Positions 1-5,012 of a stretch of 5,012 nucleotides of DNA are shown piece after piece (position 1 is the stretch's first letter; each line of letters starts with the position of its first letter). Origin of the DNA: Nitrosomonas sp. (GTDB lineage Bacteria; Pseudomonadota; Gammaproteobacteria; Burkholderiales; Nitrosomonadaceae); the NCBI GenBank assembly GCA_021774205.1, contig JAJFJI010000206.1, positions 1-5,012 on the forward strand, written 5' to 3'. The position numbers and the translations under genes were made by a program. The notes under the pieces were generated by a model. It had not been told where the DNA came from. It saw only the letters and a program-made list of their open reading frames with translations, and searched no databases.

Positions 1-1251
1 CTTGGCAGTTTGATTAATGCATTTGCCAGTGATGTGGCGTTTATACAAGATTACTTTGTCAATGGCTTGTTTTATGTGATGGGCGCAGTATTCATCAATT
101 TATTAAAAATGCTTGTTGTTCCGCTGGTTACCTTCTCGTTAATTTGTGGTGTCTGTGGCATCGGTGATCTAAAAAAGCTAGGGAGAATTGGTATCAAAGC
201 ATTTTTGTTGTTTATGCTGACGACGGCTTCGGCAATCACGTTGGCAATCATTATTTCCATTACGGTTGCGCCGGGGAAAGACTTTGAGATGGTAAATATC
301 GAGCAAACCAACTATGAAACACCTCAAGCGCCGCCGCTAACGCAAGTCTTTATTGATTTGGTTCCGAGTAATCCCGTTGCAGCCTTTGCTGAAGGCAATA
401 TGCTGCAAATCATTCTGTTTACCATTTTATTTGCGGTATGTATTTTGATGATTGGTGAGCGGGGACGAAGCATTGTCGATGGCGTGGAAAAATTAAATGA
501 GGTGATGATGCAAGTGGTTAATGTCGTTATGGCGATTGCGCCATACGGGGTGTTTGCATTAATGGCTAAAACATTTTCATTGCAGGGGCTAGGTCTTATT
601 TTGCCGATGATTGGTTATTTTGGCGTGGTTGCGTTGGTGTTGTTTTTACATGCGAGTGGCACGCTGATGCTGTTATTAAGACTTTTCGGTCGCGTGAGCC
701 CGTTTATATTTCTAAAGAAAATGCGGGCTGCGCAGGTATTTGCTTTCAGCACCGCCAGTTCAAACGCGACTATTCCAGTTACGCTTAGGACCACAGAAAA
801 GCGGCTTGGCGTCGATAATTCCACTGCATCCTTTGTGGTGCCTTTTGGTGCAACCATTAATATGGATGGTACCGCTATTATGCAAGGCGTTGCGACTGTT
901 TTTGTCGCTAATGTTTATGGCATGGAATTGGGTTTAGCTGGTTATTTAACAGTCATTGGCATGGCGGTGTTGGCTTCAGTCGGCACTGCAGGCGTGCCAG
1001 GTGTCGGACTTATTATGCTCGCCATGGTTTTTAATCAGGTAGGTTTGCCTGTTGAAGGGATAGCTTTGATTATGGGCGTCGATCGTTTACTGGATATGCT
1101 GCGTACAGCAGTCAACGTGACTGGTGATGCGGTGGTAACGACAATTGTTGCGCGCGGTGAGAACAGCCTATCCATGCATGTTTTTAATGATCCCAATGCA
1201 GGGGATATTGAGGCGGTGCATTTGCCAGTAGTAGAAATGAATGGAAAATAG
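1..1251 (+). CDS. Dicarboxylate/amino acid:cation symporter (glutamate/aspartate type, DAACS family), 5'-partial
   Basis: Inner-membrane secondary transporter that takes up an acidic amino acid or dicarboxylate with Na+ or H+. The frame is open to the window edge. A TTG at base 10 could serve as a start, but family members have a further 20-30 residues (the rest of TM1) before this point, so the gene is probably cut by the window. Residues below count from the TTG. Visible family landmarks, in order, are: the KMLVVPLV segment near 33-40; the Ser-rich re-entrant loop HP1 STASSNATIPVT (247-258); the TM7 cation-site motif NMDGT (284-288); HP2 GTAGVPG (325-331); and TM8 with D358, D362, R365, N369 and D373. 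By family knowledge, the D362 and R365 equivalents bind the substrate amino group and side-chain carboxylate, which favours glutamate/aspartate over the DctA-type C4-dicarboxylate group. The exact substrate and ion are inferred. It converges on exbD and is probably an independent unit. Confidence 0.93.
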   Translation, partial: LGSLINAFASDVAFIQDYFVNGLFYVMGAVFINLLKMLVVPLVTFSLICGVCGIGDLKKLGRIGIKAFLLFMLTTASAITLAIIISITVAPGKDFEMVNIEQTNYETPQAPPLTQVFIDLVPSNPVAAFAEGNMLQIILFTILFAVCILMIGERGRSIVDGVEKLNEVMMQVVNVVMAIAPYGVFALMAKTFSLQGLGLILPMIGYFGVVALVLFLHASGTLMLLLRLFGRVSPFIFLKKMRAAQVFAFSTASSNATIPVTLRTTEKRLGVDNSTASFVVPFGATINMDGTAIMQGVATVFVANVYGMELGLAGYLTVIGMAVLASVGTAGVPGVGLIMLAMVFNQVGLPVEGIALIMGVDRLLDMLRTAVNVTGDAVVTTIVARGENSLSMHVFNDPNAGDIEAVHLPVVEMNGK

Positions 1252-1275
1252 CAATTCGCCGTATTTACATTGAAC

Positions 1276-1695
1276 TTATTGTTCCGATGGGTCGGTAATA
1301 AAACCGATTCTTGTTAGGCCTGCTTTGGCAGCGATACTCATAACGCGTGCAACATGCTCGTAATGCGCGAGCTTGTCCGCTTTGATATGTAATTCCGACT
1401 CTGGGGCTTTTGTCACCGTAGTTGTAAAGCGTGGAGAAAGTTTAGCTAACGCGATCGGATCGCCGTTCCAAAACAAGCTGCCATCAGCACGAATGGCCAA
1501 TTCAACATGCTCGGAACGCGTGATATTCGGTTCACTTGATGCTTTTGGCAGGTCAATTTTTACGGAATGCGTGAGTAGTGGCGCGGTGATAATAAAGATG
1601 ATCAATAGTACCAGCATGACATCCACCAATGGTACGACATTGATTTCGGCCATGGGTGATTGGCGCCCACTGTTGCTCATGCTACCAAATGCCAT
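1276..1695 (-). CDS. exbD: ExbD, biopolymer transport/proton-channel subunit of the TonB complex
   Basis: Single-span inner-membrane protein of 139 residues, the usual ExbD/TolR size. With ExbB it forms the proton-driven motor that energises TonB. A short cytoplasmic N-terminus leads into the hallmark AEINVVPLVDVMLVLL segment. The TM helix covers about residues 22-40, and the essential membrane aspartate is D25, the same number as in E. coli ExbD. Residues 45-139 form the periplasmic domain. The start at 1695 is favoured over the internal Met at residue 6 because a strong AGGAG lies 8 nt upstream and the D25 numbering matches. The ATG overlaps the exbB stop by one base (TAATG), implying translational coupling. 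TolR is the main alternative, but the adjacent tonB and the absence of tolQ/A/B favour ExbD. It is the last gene of the operon and ends 24 bp from the convergent symporter gene. Confidence 0.95.
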   Translation of the reverse strand: MAFGSMSNSGRQSPMAEINVVPLVDVMLVLLIIFIITAPLLTHSVKIDLPKASSEPNITRSEHVELAIRADGSLFWNGDPIALAKLSPRFTTTVTKAPESELHIKADKLAHYEHVARVMSIAAKAGLTRIGFITDPSEQ

Positions 1696-2453
1696 TATTG
1701 GTTCTCCTCGGTGGTTGTAAAGGTTATTGGGGATGAAACTTTATTCGCTGACTGTACATCGTTAACTTGCCTATCATTTTTGTCGCCAACCGTGGTAAGG
1801 ATAAATAAGTCGTGCGCAAACGCATCTAGGCGCGCCAGCCATATTCGGTTGCGTCTTACAAAAGCGTTGTAAGCCAAAACCGCAGGAATTGCTACAGCCA
1901 AACCCAAAGCGGTCATAATTAACGCTTCACCAACCGGGCCAGCCACTTTGTCCAGCGTACCCTGGCCGGATAAGCCAATTTGTATTAACGCATGGTAAAT
2001 GCCCCAAACGGTACCAAACAAACCAATATAGGGCGCTGCTGATCCAGCGGATGCAATCAGCGTTAGGCCGTTTTCGACACGAGTTGCTTCCTGATCAATA
2101 CCATTGCGTAACGCGCGGGTCATGAATTCACTAGTTCCACCGGCGGCAGCCAGTTTTTGTGAATCATGAATTTTGGAGTCGTCCGCGGCATCAATGGCTA
2201 GTTTTGTAAGTTGTGCAAAAGCATTATTGGGTGTCGAACTATTTAAACTCTCCTTAACTTCTTTTAAGGATGCAACGCTCCAAAAGTGTTTAAGAAAATC
2301 TTCTGCGCGTCGCTTTGCAATAAAATTTGCAATACTTTTAGTAATGATTAAGTACCAGCTCGAAACAGAAAGCGAGAATAGCAGCACCAAAACACTGATA
2401 CCAACGCCATCAATCTGAGCGAGAAAGTAAGCAAAACCGAGTCCTTTTTCCAT
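1695..2453 (-). CDS. exbB: ExbB, MotA/TolQ/ExbB proton-channel family protein
   Basis: Polytopic inner-membrane subunit of the TonB-ExbB-ExbD complex that couples the proton motive force to TonB. The frame is open up to 2519, but the start chosen is the ATG at 2453. That gives 252 residues (E. coli ExbB has 244), avoids a 62-nt overlap with tonB, has AAGGA 10 nt upstream, and places the conserved residues at E. coli numbers: T148 in GLFGTVWGI, and E176 and T181 in GEALIMTALGL. TM1 is about 16-38, the large cytoplasmic loop about 39-128, TM2 about 129-155 and TM3 about 172-198, followed by a cytoplasmic tail. The tail beyond about residue 224 is polar and rich in Asn, Ser and Thr. It starts 4 nt after the tonB stop and overlaps exbD by one base. 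TolQ is the main alternative and is disfavoured by the tonB neighbour. Confidence 0.95.
   Translation of the reverse strand: MEKGLGFAYFLAQIDGVGISVLVLLFSLSVSSWYLIITKSIANFIAKRRAEDFLKHFWSVASLKEVKESLNSSTPNNAFAQLTKLAIDAADDSKIHDSQKLAAAGGTSEFMTRALRNGIDQEATRVENGLTLIASAGSAAPYIGLFGTVWGIYHALIQIGLSGQGTLDKVAGPVGEALIMTALGLAVAIPAVLAYNAFVRRNRIWLARLDAFAHDLFILTTVGDKNDRQVNDVQSANKVSSPITFTTTEENQ
1704..1708 (-). promoter_or_regulatory. Shine-Dalgarno of exbD
   Basis: On the minus strand the sequence reads AGGAG, then 8 nt, then ATG. It lies inside the last codons of exbB and fixes the exbD start at 1695 rather than at the internal Met five codons later. Confidence 0.8.
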
Positions 2454-2457
2454 TCTT

Positions 2458-3165
2458 TTAATTTCCTTGCAGTACAAAGTTGAAAGGTTGCAGCGCGATG
2501 GCCCGTGCCGGCTCGCCATCGCGAAGTGGCGGTTTACACTGCCAGCTTTTTACCGCTGTTATGGCGGCTTCATCGAGGCGCGAATAGCCGCTGCTATTAA
2601 TGACTTCCGCGTTATCTACACGTCCGCTTTCATCAAGTTCCACCCTTAATACCAGTTTTCCTTCCTCACCCATTCGGCGTGAAATTGGTGGATAAGCAGG
2701 TGCGTTTAATTCCGGGCAGGAAACAGCGAGCTCGGAAGTTAAGGTAACCGGCCCGGTTTGCATTTGCGCTGGCCGGGTTGCGATCTCGGGTTCTGGCATT
2801 ATGTCAACCTCGGGTTCAAGATCTGGTTCAGGCTCGGGCGGTGATTCAATAGCTTCTTCTTTAGGTAAGACTGGGGCCTTTGATACCAAGCGCGGCGTTA
2901 CTGGCTTTGGCTGCGGCTTTTTTATTGGTTGCAGCTTGGCTGGCGGTGGTTCTGGTTTTGTTTTTTGTGTTGTTTTCGGCATGGGTGCGGCAATAAAATC
3001 AACAAACAGCGTGACCATTTGCTCGGGGGGTGGAATTAACCGCTGCTGCCATAACCCGTAAAACAATGCGCCATGAATAGCGAGTACAAATAGTAGGCCG
3101 GGTAAAGAGATAAATTTTTGTTGAGTACCTAGGTACTCAACTTTGTTCCGGTATAAAGAATGCAT
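2458..3165 (-). CDS. tonB: TonB, periplasm-spanning energy transducer
   Basis: A 235-residue inner-membrane-anchored protein that carries energy from ExbB/ExbD to outer-membrane receptors for iron complexes, haem and cobalamin. It has a cytoplasmic N-terminus of about 20 residues, then one uncleaved TM anchor (about 21-39) containing H31 in LAIHGALFYGL, equivalent to the essential H20 of E. coli TonB; the Ser of the E. coli SxxxH motif is Val here (V27). A Pro-rich periplasmic spacer follows (about 58-133), first Lys/Pro-rich then Glu/Pro-rich. The C-terminal TonB domain (about 145-235) contains YPPISRRMGEEGKLVLRVEL, DESGRVDNAEVINSSG and LDEAAITAVKSW. C150 and C210 could pair in the periplasm. 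The ATG at 3165 is the only standard start before the TM; no Shine-Dalgarno is visible and the codon overlaps the stop of an upstream 65-codon frame. A 22-bp palindrome lies in codons 9-16. It is the first recognised gene of tonB-exbB-exbD, with a Fur-type promoter upstream. Confidence 0.95.
   Translation of the reverse strand: MHSLYRNKVEYLGTQQKFISLPGLLFVLAIHGALFYGLWQQRLIPPPEQMVTLFVDFIAAPMPKTTQKTKPEPPPAKLQPIKKPQPKPVTPRLVSKAPVLPKEEAIESPPEPEPDLEPEVDIMPEPEIATRPAQMQTGPVTLTSELAVSCPELNAPAYPPISRRMGEEGKLVLRVELDESGRVDNAEVINSSGYSRLDEAAITAVKSWQCKPPLRDGEPARAIALQPFNFVLQGN
2464..2468 (-). promoter_or_regulatory. Shine-Dalgarno of exbB
   Basis: The minus strand reads AAGGA, then 10 nt, then ATG at 2453. 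It is embedded in the last codons of tonB (Gln-Gly-Asn-stop). Spacing is slightly long but acceptable. It supports the start 22 codons inside the longest open frame. Confidence 0.65.
3120..3141. repeat. Perfect 22-bp palindrome within tonB codons 9-16
   Basis: The left half GTTGAGTACCT is followed immediately by its exact reverse complement AGGTACTCAAC, giving an uninterrupted 11+11 dyad centred on CCTAGG; symmetry breaks at the next base on each side. In tonB mRNA it would form a 9-bp stem closed by a CUAG tetraloop, 25-46 nt from the start codon. No T-run follows on either strand, so it is not an intrinsic terminator. It could be an operator-like protein site or an mRNA structure. The function is unknown. 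Confidence 0.9.
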
Positions 3166-3362
3166 TACAAAACAGCCAATTTGCGACAGACTTTGGGTTT
3201 GTCTGTTTGATTAAACAGAATTCTTCCTAGAATTTTTCCGGTTGTCGCTATTGTTGGAGAAATAGGGATGGGTAACTGAATGGCGCGGTTGCAAGTAAAG
3301 CCAGGGTAGTGGTTAAAACTCGACCTCAGCAATTGGTCTTTTATGTTATCTGTACCGAGCAA
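3165..3362 (-). other. 65-codon open frame in the tonB leader, doubtful coding
   Basis: An open frame from a TTG at 3362 ends in a TAA whose last base is the A of the tonB ATG (TAATG), the same junction as exbB-exbD. It contains no ATG, has no Shine-Dalgarno before the TTG, and its translation shows no membrane segment, signal peptide or family motif that I recognise. An in-frame TGA lies four codons before the TTG. It lies wholly within the predicted tonB leader RNA. It may be chance, or a leader peptide that couples translation into tonB, which itself lacks a visible ribosome-binding site. I do not assign a function. Confidence 0.2.
3186..3234 (-). promoter_or_regulatory. Cluster of overlapping inverted repeats in the tonB leader
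   Basis: Read on the minus strand, three short stems occur in tandem just before tonB. Stem A is AATTCT-AGGA-AGAATT (3234-3219). Stem B is TCTGTTT-AATC-AAACAGA (3219-3202). Stem C is ACAGAC, a 9-nt loop, then GTCTGT (3206-3186). The right arm of B and the left arm of C share the ACAGA bases, so B and C cannot form together. Such an arrangement could act as a conformational switch about 20 nt upstream of the start codon. The stems are short and AU-rich, so a regulatory role is inference only. Confidence 0.4.
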
Positions 3363-3407
3363 ATCAGTGTATCAATTAATTATTAAAACCAAATTATTTA
3401 TAAAGCA

Positions 3408-3436
3408 ATAATAACGCAAACGATAATAATTATCAA
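3408..3436 (-). promoter_or_regulatory. Sigma-70-type promoter of the tonB-exbB-exbD operon
   Basis: On the minus strand TTGATA (3436-3431; 5 of 6 to TTGACA) is followed by exactly 17 nt and TATTAT (3413-3408; 5 of 6 to TATAAT). Transcription should begin near 3401, giving a leader of about 236 nt before the tonB ATG. It lies in the AT-rich part of the gltX-tonB gap and points only at tonB; no plus-strand gene lies to its right in the window. Confidence 0.7.
3416..3434. promoter_or_regulatory. Fur box over the tonB promoter
   Basis: The core at 3422-3434 is the 6-1-6 dyad GATAAT-A-ATTATC, both half-sites identical to the Fur consensus. Aligned to the classical 19-mer GATAATGATAATCATTATC, bases 3416-3434 match at 15 of 19 positions. 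The dyad overlaps the -35 hexamer and spacer of the promoter facing tonB, where bound Fe-Fur would block RNA polymerase. Iron repression of TonB systems is well established, so site, position and target gene agree. Confidence 0.78.
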
Positions 3437-3590
3437 AAATACTATTTATATGGTTGCCCACCTCTTGTATTTGTTCTATCCAGTAATCAAAATCTGGTTA
3501 TTAACCTCATTGAAGATGAAGCTTGCTTAGATGAAGAGCAGACCGATTTTCAATAGGAAAATATTGGATACAAGGGACTAGATATAGGTT
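3437..3590. other. Non-coding gap between gltX stop and tonB promoter
   Basis: There is no convincing gene or RNA here. A weak dyad ATTTTC-AATAG-GAAAAT (3546-3562) lacks a following T-run on the minus strand, so it is a poor gltX terminator. A short CCAG/CTGG repeat spans 3480-3497, and AGATGAAG occurs twice about 15 nt apart (near 3513-3537). A plus-strand frame from 3404 to the TAG near 3556 ends in an acidic stretch (EDEACLDEEQTDFQ) but has no usable start codon. Confidence 0.5.
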
Positions 3591-4982
3591 TTAATCAGGA
3601 AAGCAAGTTAAACGATTGCTCATTCGCTTTAGTGTCTCTTCACGTCCAAGCAATTCCAGTACTGCAGCGATTGATGGTGTTTGCGCCTCTCCTGTTACCA
3701 TTACCCGAAGTGGCATTGCTAACTTAGGAAGTTTTATCCCATGTTCGCTAGCGGTTTTTTTAATCGCATTATGTATGGTTTCATGATTCCATTCAATGGT
3801 ATTGAATTTTTCAACCAGGTTGTTCAACACTGGTTTAACCTCAAGATTGAAATGCTGTGCTTTAAGACCGCTTGATGGCTCCAGTGGTCGGAAGAAATAG
3901 ACTGCTGCATCTGCGAGTTCTTCAATCGTATCTACTCTTTCTTTAAGTAAATTCACTATCTTTAACAAATCTGGGCCGTCTGAAATATCACAGTTGTCTC
4001 TTTCAAGAAAAGGGATGGCCAGTTTTGCCAAGTGTTTTAAGTCACCTGTTTTAAGATATTGCTGGTTCAACCAACGTAATTTTTGAGGGTCGAATTTTGC
4101 TGGTGCATGATTGATGGATGTTAAATCAAACCACGCTATTAATTGATCCCGGTCAAAAATTTCTTCGTCGCCATGAGACCAGCCAAGTCTTGCTAAATAG
4201 TTGACTAAAGCATCCGGCAAATAACCATCCTCGCGATATTGAGTTACGGAGACGGCACCGTGACGTTTTGATAGTCGCTCGCCATCTGTGCCAAGTATCA
4301 TAGGCACATGTGCATATTGTGGTAATGTCGCGTCCAGCGCCTTAAGGATATTAATTTGCCGTGGTGTGTTGTTTATATGGTCATCGCCACGAATAACATG
4401 GCTAATATTCATATCCAGGTCGTCCAGAATGACGCCAAAATTATAAGTTGGGATGCCATCACTGCGTAATAGCACTAAATCATCAAGTTCATGATTGGCC
4501 ACCGTGATTTTACCCTTGACCAGATCATTGAAAACAACATAACCTTCCTGAGGATTCTTAAAACGGATAACCGGTTTGACGCCAGCGGGCGGCGTTTGTT
4601 TTGAATCACGCCAACGACCATCATATCTTGGTTTTAAGCCTGCCGCGCGTTGTTGTTCGCGCATCGTGTCTAGCTCTTCTTTGCTAGCGTAGCAGTAATA
4701 TGCCCGATTATCATGCAGCAATTGTTCAGCTACTTCATGATAACGGGCTAACCGTTTCATTTGATAAAATGGACCTTCATCATAATCGAGACCCAACCAT
4801 TCCATTCCATCTAATATCCCCTCAGTTGATTGCTTAGTGGAACGGTCAAGATCGGTATCTTCGATTCTTAAGACAAATTTTCCGCCGTGTTTGCGTGCAT
4901 AGGCCCAGGAAAACAAAGCGGTGCGAGCACCGCCAATATGCAAGTAGCCTGTTGGGCTGGGAGCAAATCGTGTACGTACCAT
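3591..4982 (-). CDS. gltX: Glutamyl-tRNA synthetase (GluRS)
   Basis: Cytoplasmic class I aminoacyl-tRNA synthetase (EC 6.1.1.17) that charges tRNA-Glu with glutamate using ATP. It is complete at 463 residues, typical for bacterial GluRS. The Rossmann catalytic domain opens with RFAPSPTGYLHIGGARTALF, where HIGG (15-18) is the HIGH-class signature, followed by RIEDTD (39-44). The IRGDDHINNTPRQ segment (197-209) and the KMSKS-class motif LSKRHG (237-242) follow. The helical anticodon-binding part begins around 300 (KLRWLNQQYL) and runs to the C-terminus. Of the zinc ligands of E. coli GluRS (CxC...CxH), only C97 remains: the region reads YYCYAS...YDGRWR, so a zinc-free form is predicted. The ATG at 4982 fits the family N-terminus, although the upstream sequence shows only a weak ribosome-binding site. 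Its promoter is beyond the window. It stands 425 bp upstream of tonB on the same strand and is functionally unrelated to it. Confidence 0.97.
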   Translation of the reverse strand: MVRTRFAPSPTGYLHIGGARTALFSWAYARKHGGKFVLRIEDTDLDRSTKQSTEGILDGMEWLGLDYDEGPFYQMKRLARYHEVAEQLLHDNRAYYCYASKEELDTMREQQRAAGLKPRYDGRWRDSKQTPPAGVKPVIRFKNPQEGYVVFNDLVKGKITVANHELDDLVLLRSDGIPTYNFGVILDDLDMNISHVIRGDDHINNTPRQINILKALDATLPQYAHVPMILGTDGERLSKRHGAVSVTQYREDGYLPDALVNYLARLGWSHGDEEIFDRDQLIAWFDLTSINHAPAKFDPQKLRWLNQQYLKTGDLKHLAKLAIPFLERDNCDISDGPDLLKIVNLLKERVDTIEELADAAVYFFRPLEPSSGLKAQHFNLEVKPVLNNLVEKFNTIEWNHETIHNAIKKTASEHGIKLPKLAMPLRVMVTGEAQTPSIAAVLELLGREETLKRMSNRLTCFPD

Positions 4983-4986
4983 ATTT

Positions 4987-5011
4987 AATAAGGATCTTAT
5001 TTGTTACAAAT
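4987..5011. repeat. Two small dyads just upstream of gltX
   Basis: AATAAG-GAT-CTTATT (4987-5001) and ATTTGT-T-ACAAAT (4999-5011) lie side by side, overlapping by three bases, 5 to 29 nt before the gltX start. The first covers the expected ribosome-binding region. The sequence is AT-rich, so chance symmetry is plausible. No function is assigned. Confidence 0.35.
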
Positions 5012-5012
5012 T

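Noticed and set aside
615..857. Minus-strand frame inside the symporter gene (another at 72-311)
   Set aside because: They are shadows of a conserved transporter with intact motifs in the plus frame.
1284..1307. Dyads CCGA/TCGG and TCGGT/ACCGA as a bidirectional terminator
   Set aside because: The stems are 4-5 bp, lie inside exbD coding sequence and have no T-run.
1373..1872. Plus-strand frames opposite exbD and exbB
   Set aside because: They are antisense to well-supported, conserved genes and show no ribosome site or family motif.
1276..2453. Assigning the pair as tolQ-tolR instead of exbB-exbD
   Set aside because: There is no tolA, tolB or pal; a tonB gene precedes them in the same operon, and a Fur box controls the unit.
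2454..2519. Longer exbB start at 2519, adding 22 residues
   Set aside because: It would overlap tonB by 62 nt, the added residues are unlike ExbB, and the ATG at 2453 has an upstream AAGGA and puts T148/E176/T181 at the family positions.
2801..3061. Plus-strand Ser/Gly-rich frame of 86 codons opposite tonB
   Set aside because: It is the antisense shadow of the Pro/Glu/Lys-rich TonB spacer; the low-complexity composition follows from that.
3219..3240. Possible plus-strand intrinsic terminator AATTCT-TCCT-AGAATT followed by TTT
   Set aside because: The stem is only 6 bp and AU-rich, and no plus-strand gene lies upstream to be terminated.
3450..3530. Plus-strand 26-codon hydrophobic frame starting ATG at 3450
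   Set aside because: It is short, lacks a convincing Shine-Dalgarno, and starts just beyond the tonB promoter in AT-rich sequence; probably chance.

Overview
The window reads as ordinary proteobacterial chromosome, most likely from a betaproteobacterium (inference). The pointers are a moderate-GC composition, a GluRS with the YYCYAS...DGRWR form of the zinc region, and a TonB whose C-terminal domain carries a Cys pair and an SRRxGEEG stretch. I recognise no mobile element, CRISPR array, phage gene, rRNA or tRNA.

Layout. Bases 1-1251 (+) hold most of a Na+(or H+)-coupled glutamate/aspartate-type symporter of the DAACS family; its N-terminus lies left of the window. It converges, with only 24 bp between stop codons, on a tightly packed minus-strand operon transcribed right to left: tonB (3165-2458), exbB (2453-1695) and exbD (1695-1276). 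tonB and exbB are 4 nt apart, and exbB and exbD overlap by one base (TAATG). Further right, also on the minus strand, is a complete gltX (4982-3591) encoding glutamyl-tRNA synthetase.

The 425-bp gap between gltX and tonB is the most informative non-coding stretch. It holds a good sigma-70-like promoter facing tonB (TTGATA-N17-TATTAT) with a Fur-box dyad (GATAAT-A-ATTATC) lying over the -35 element and spacer. This fits iron-repressed control of the TonB energy-transduction complex. Downstream of it is a predicted leader of about 236 nt, with mutually exclusive small hairpins close to the tonB start and a 65-codon open frame whose stop overlaps the tonB ATG, which has no visible Shine-Dalgarno sequence. 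A perfect 22-bp palindrome lies inside tonB codons 9-16.

Functionally, ExbB and ExbD form the inner-membrane proton channel/motor that energises TonB, which in turn drives outer-membrane receptors importing ferric siderophores, haem, cobalamin and similar ligands. gltX is a housekeeping neighbour, and the symporter is probably a separate transcription unit. I see no wholly new system here. The points worth a second look are the tonB leader architecture and the palindrome.
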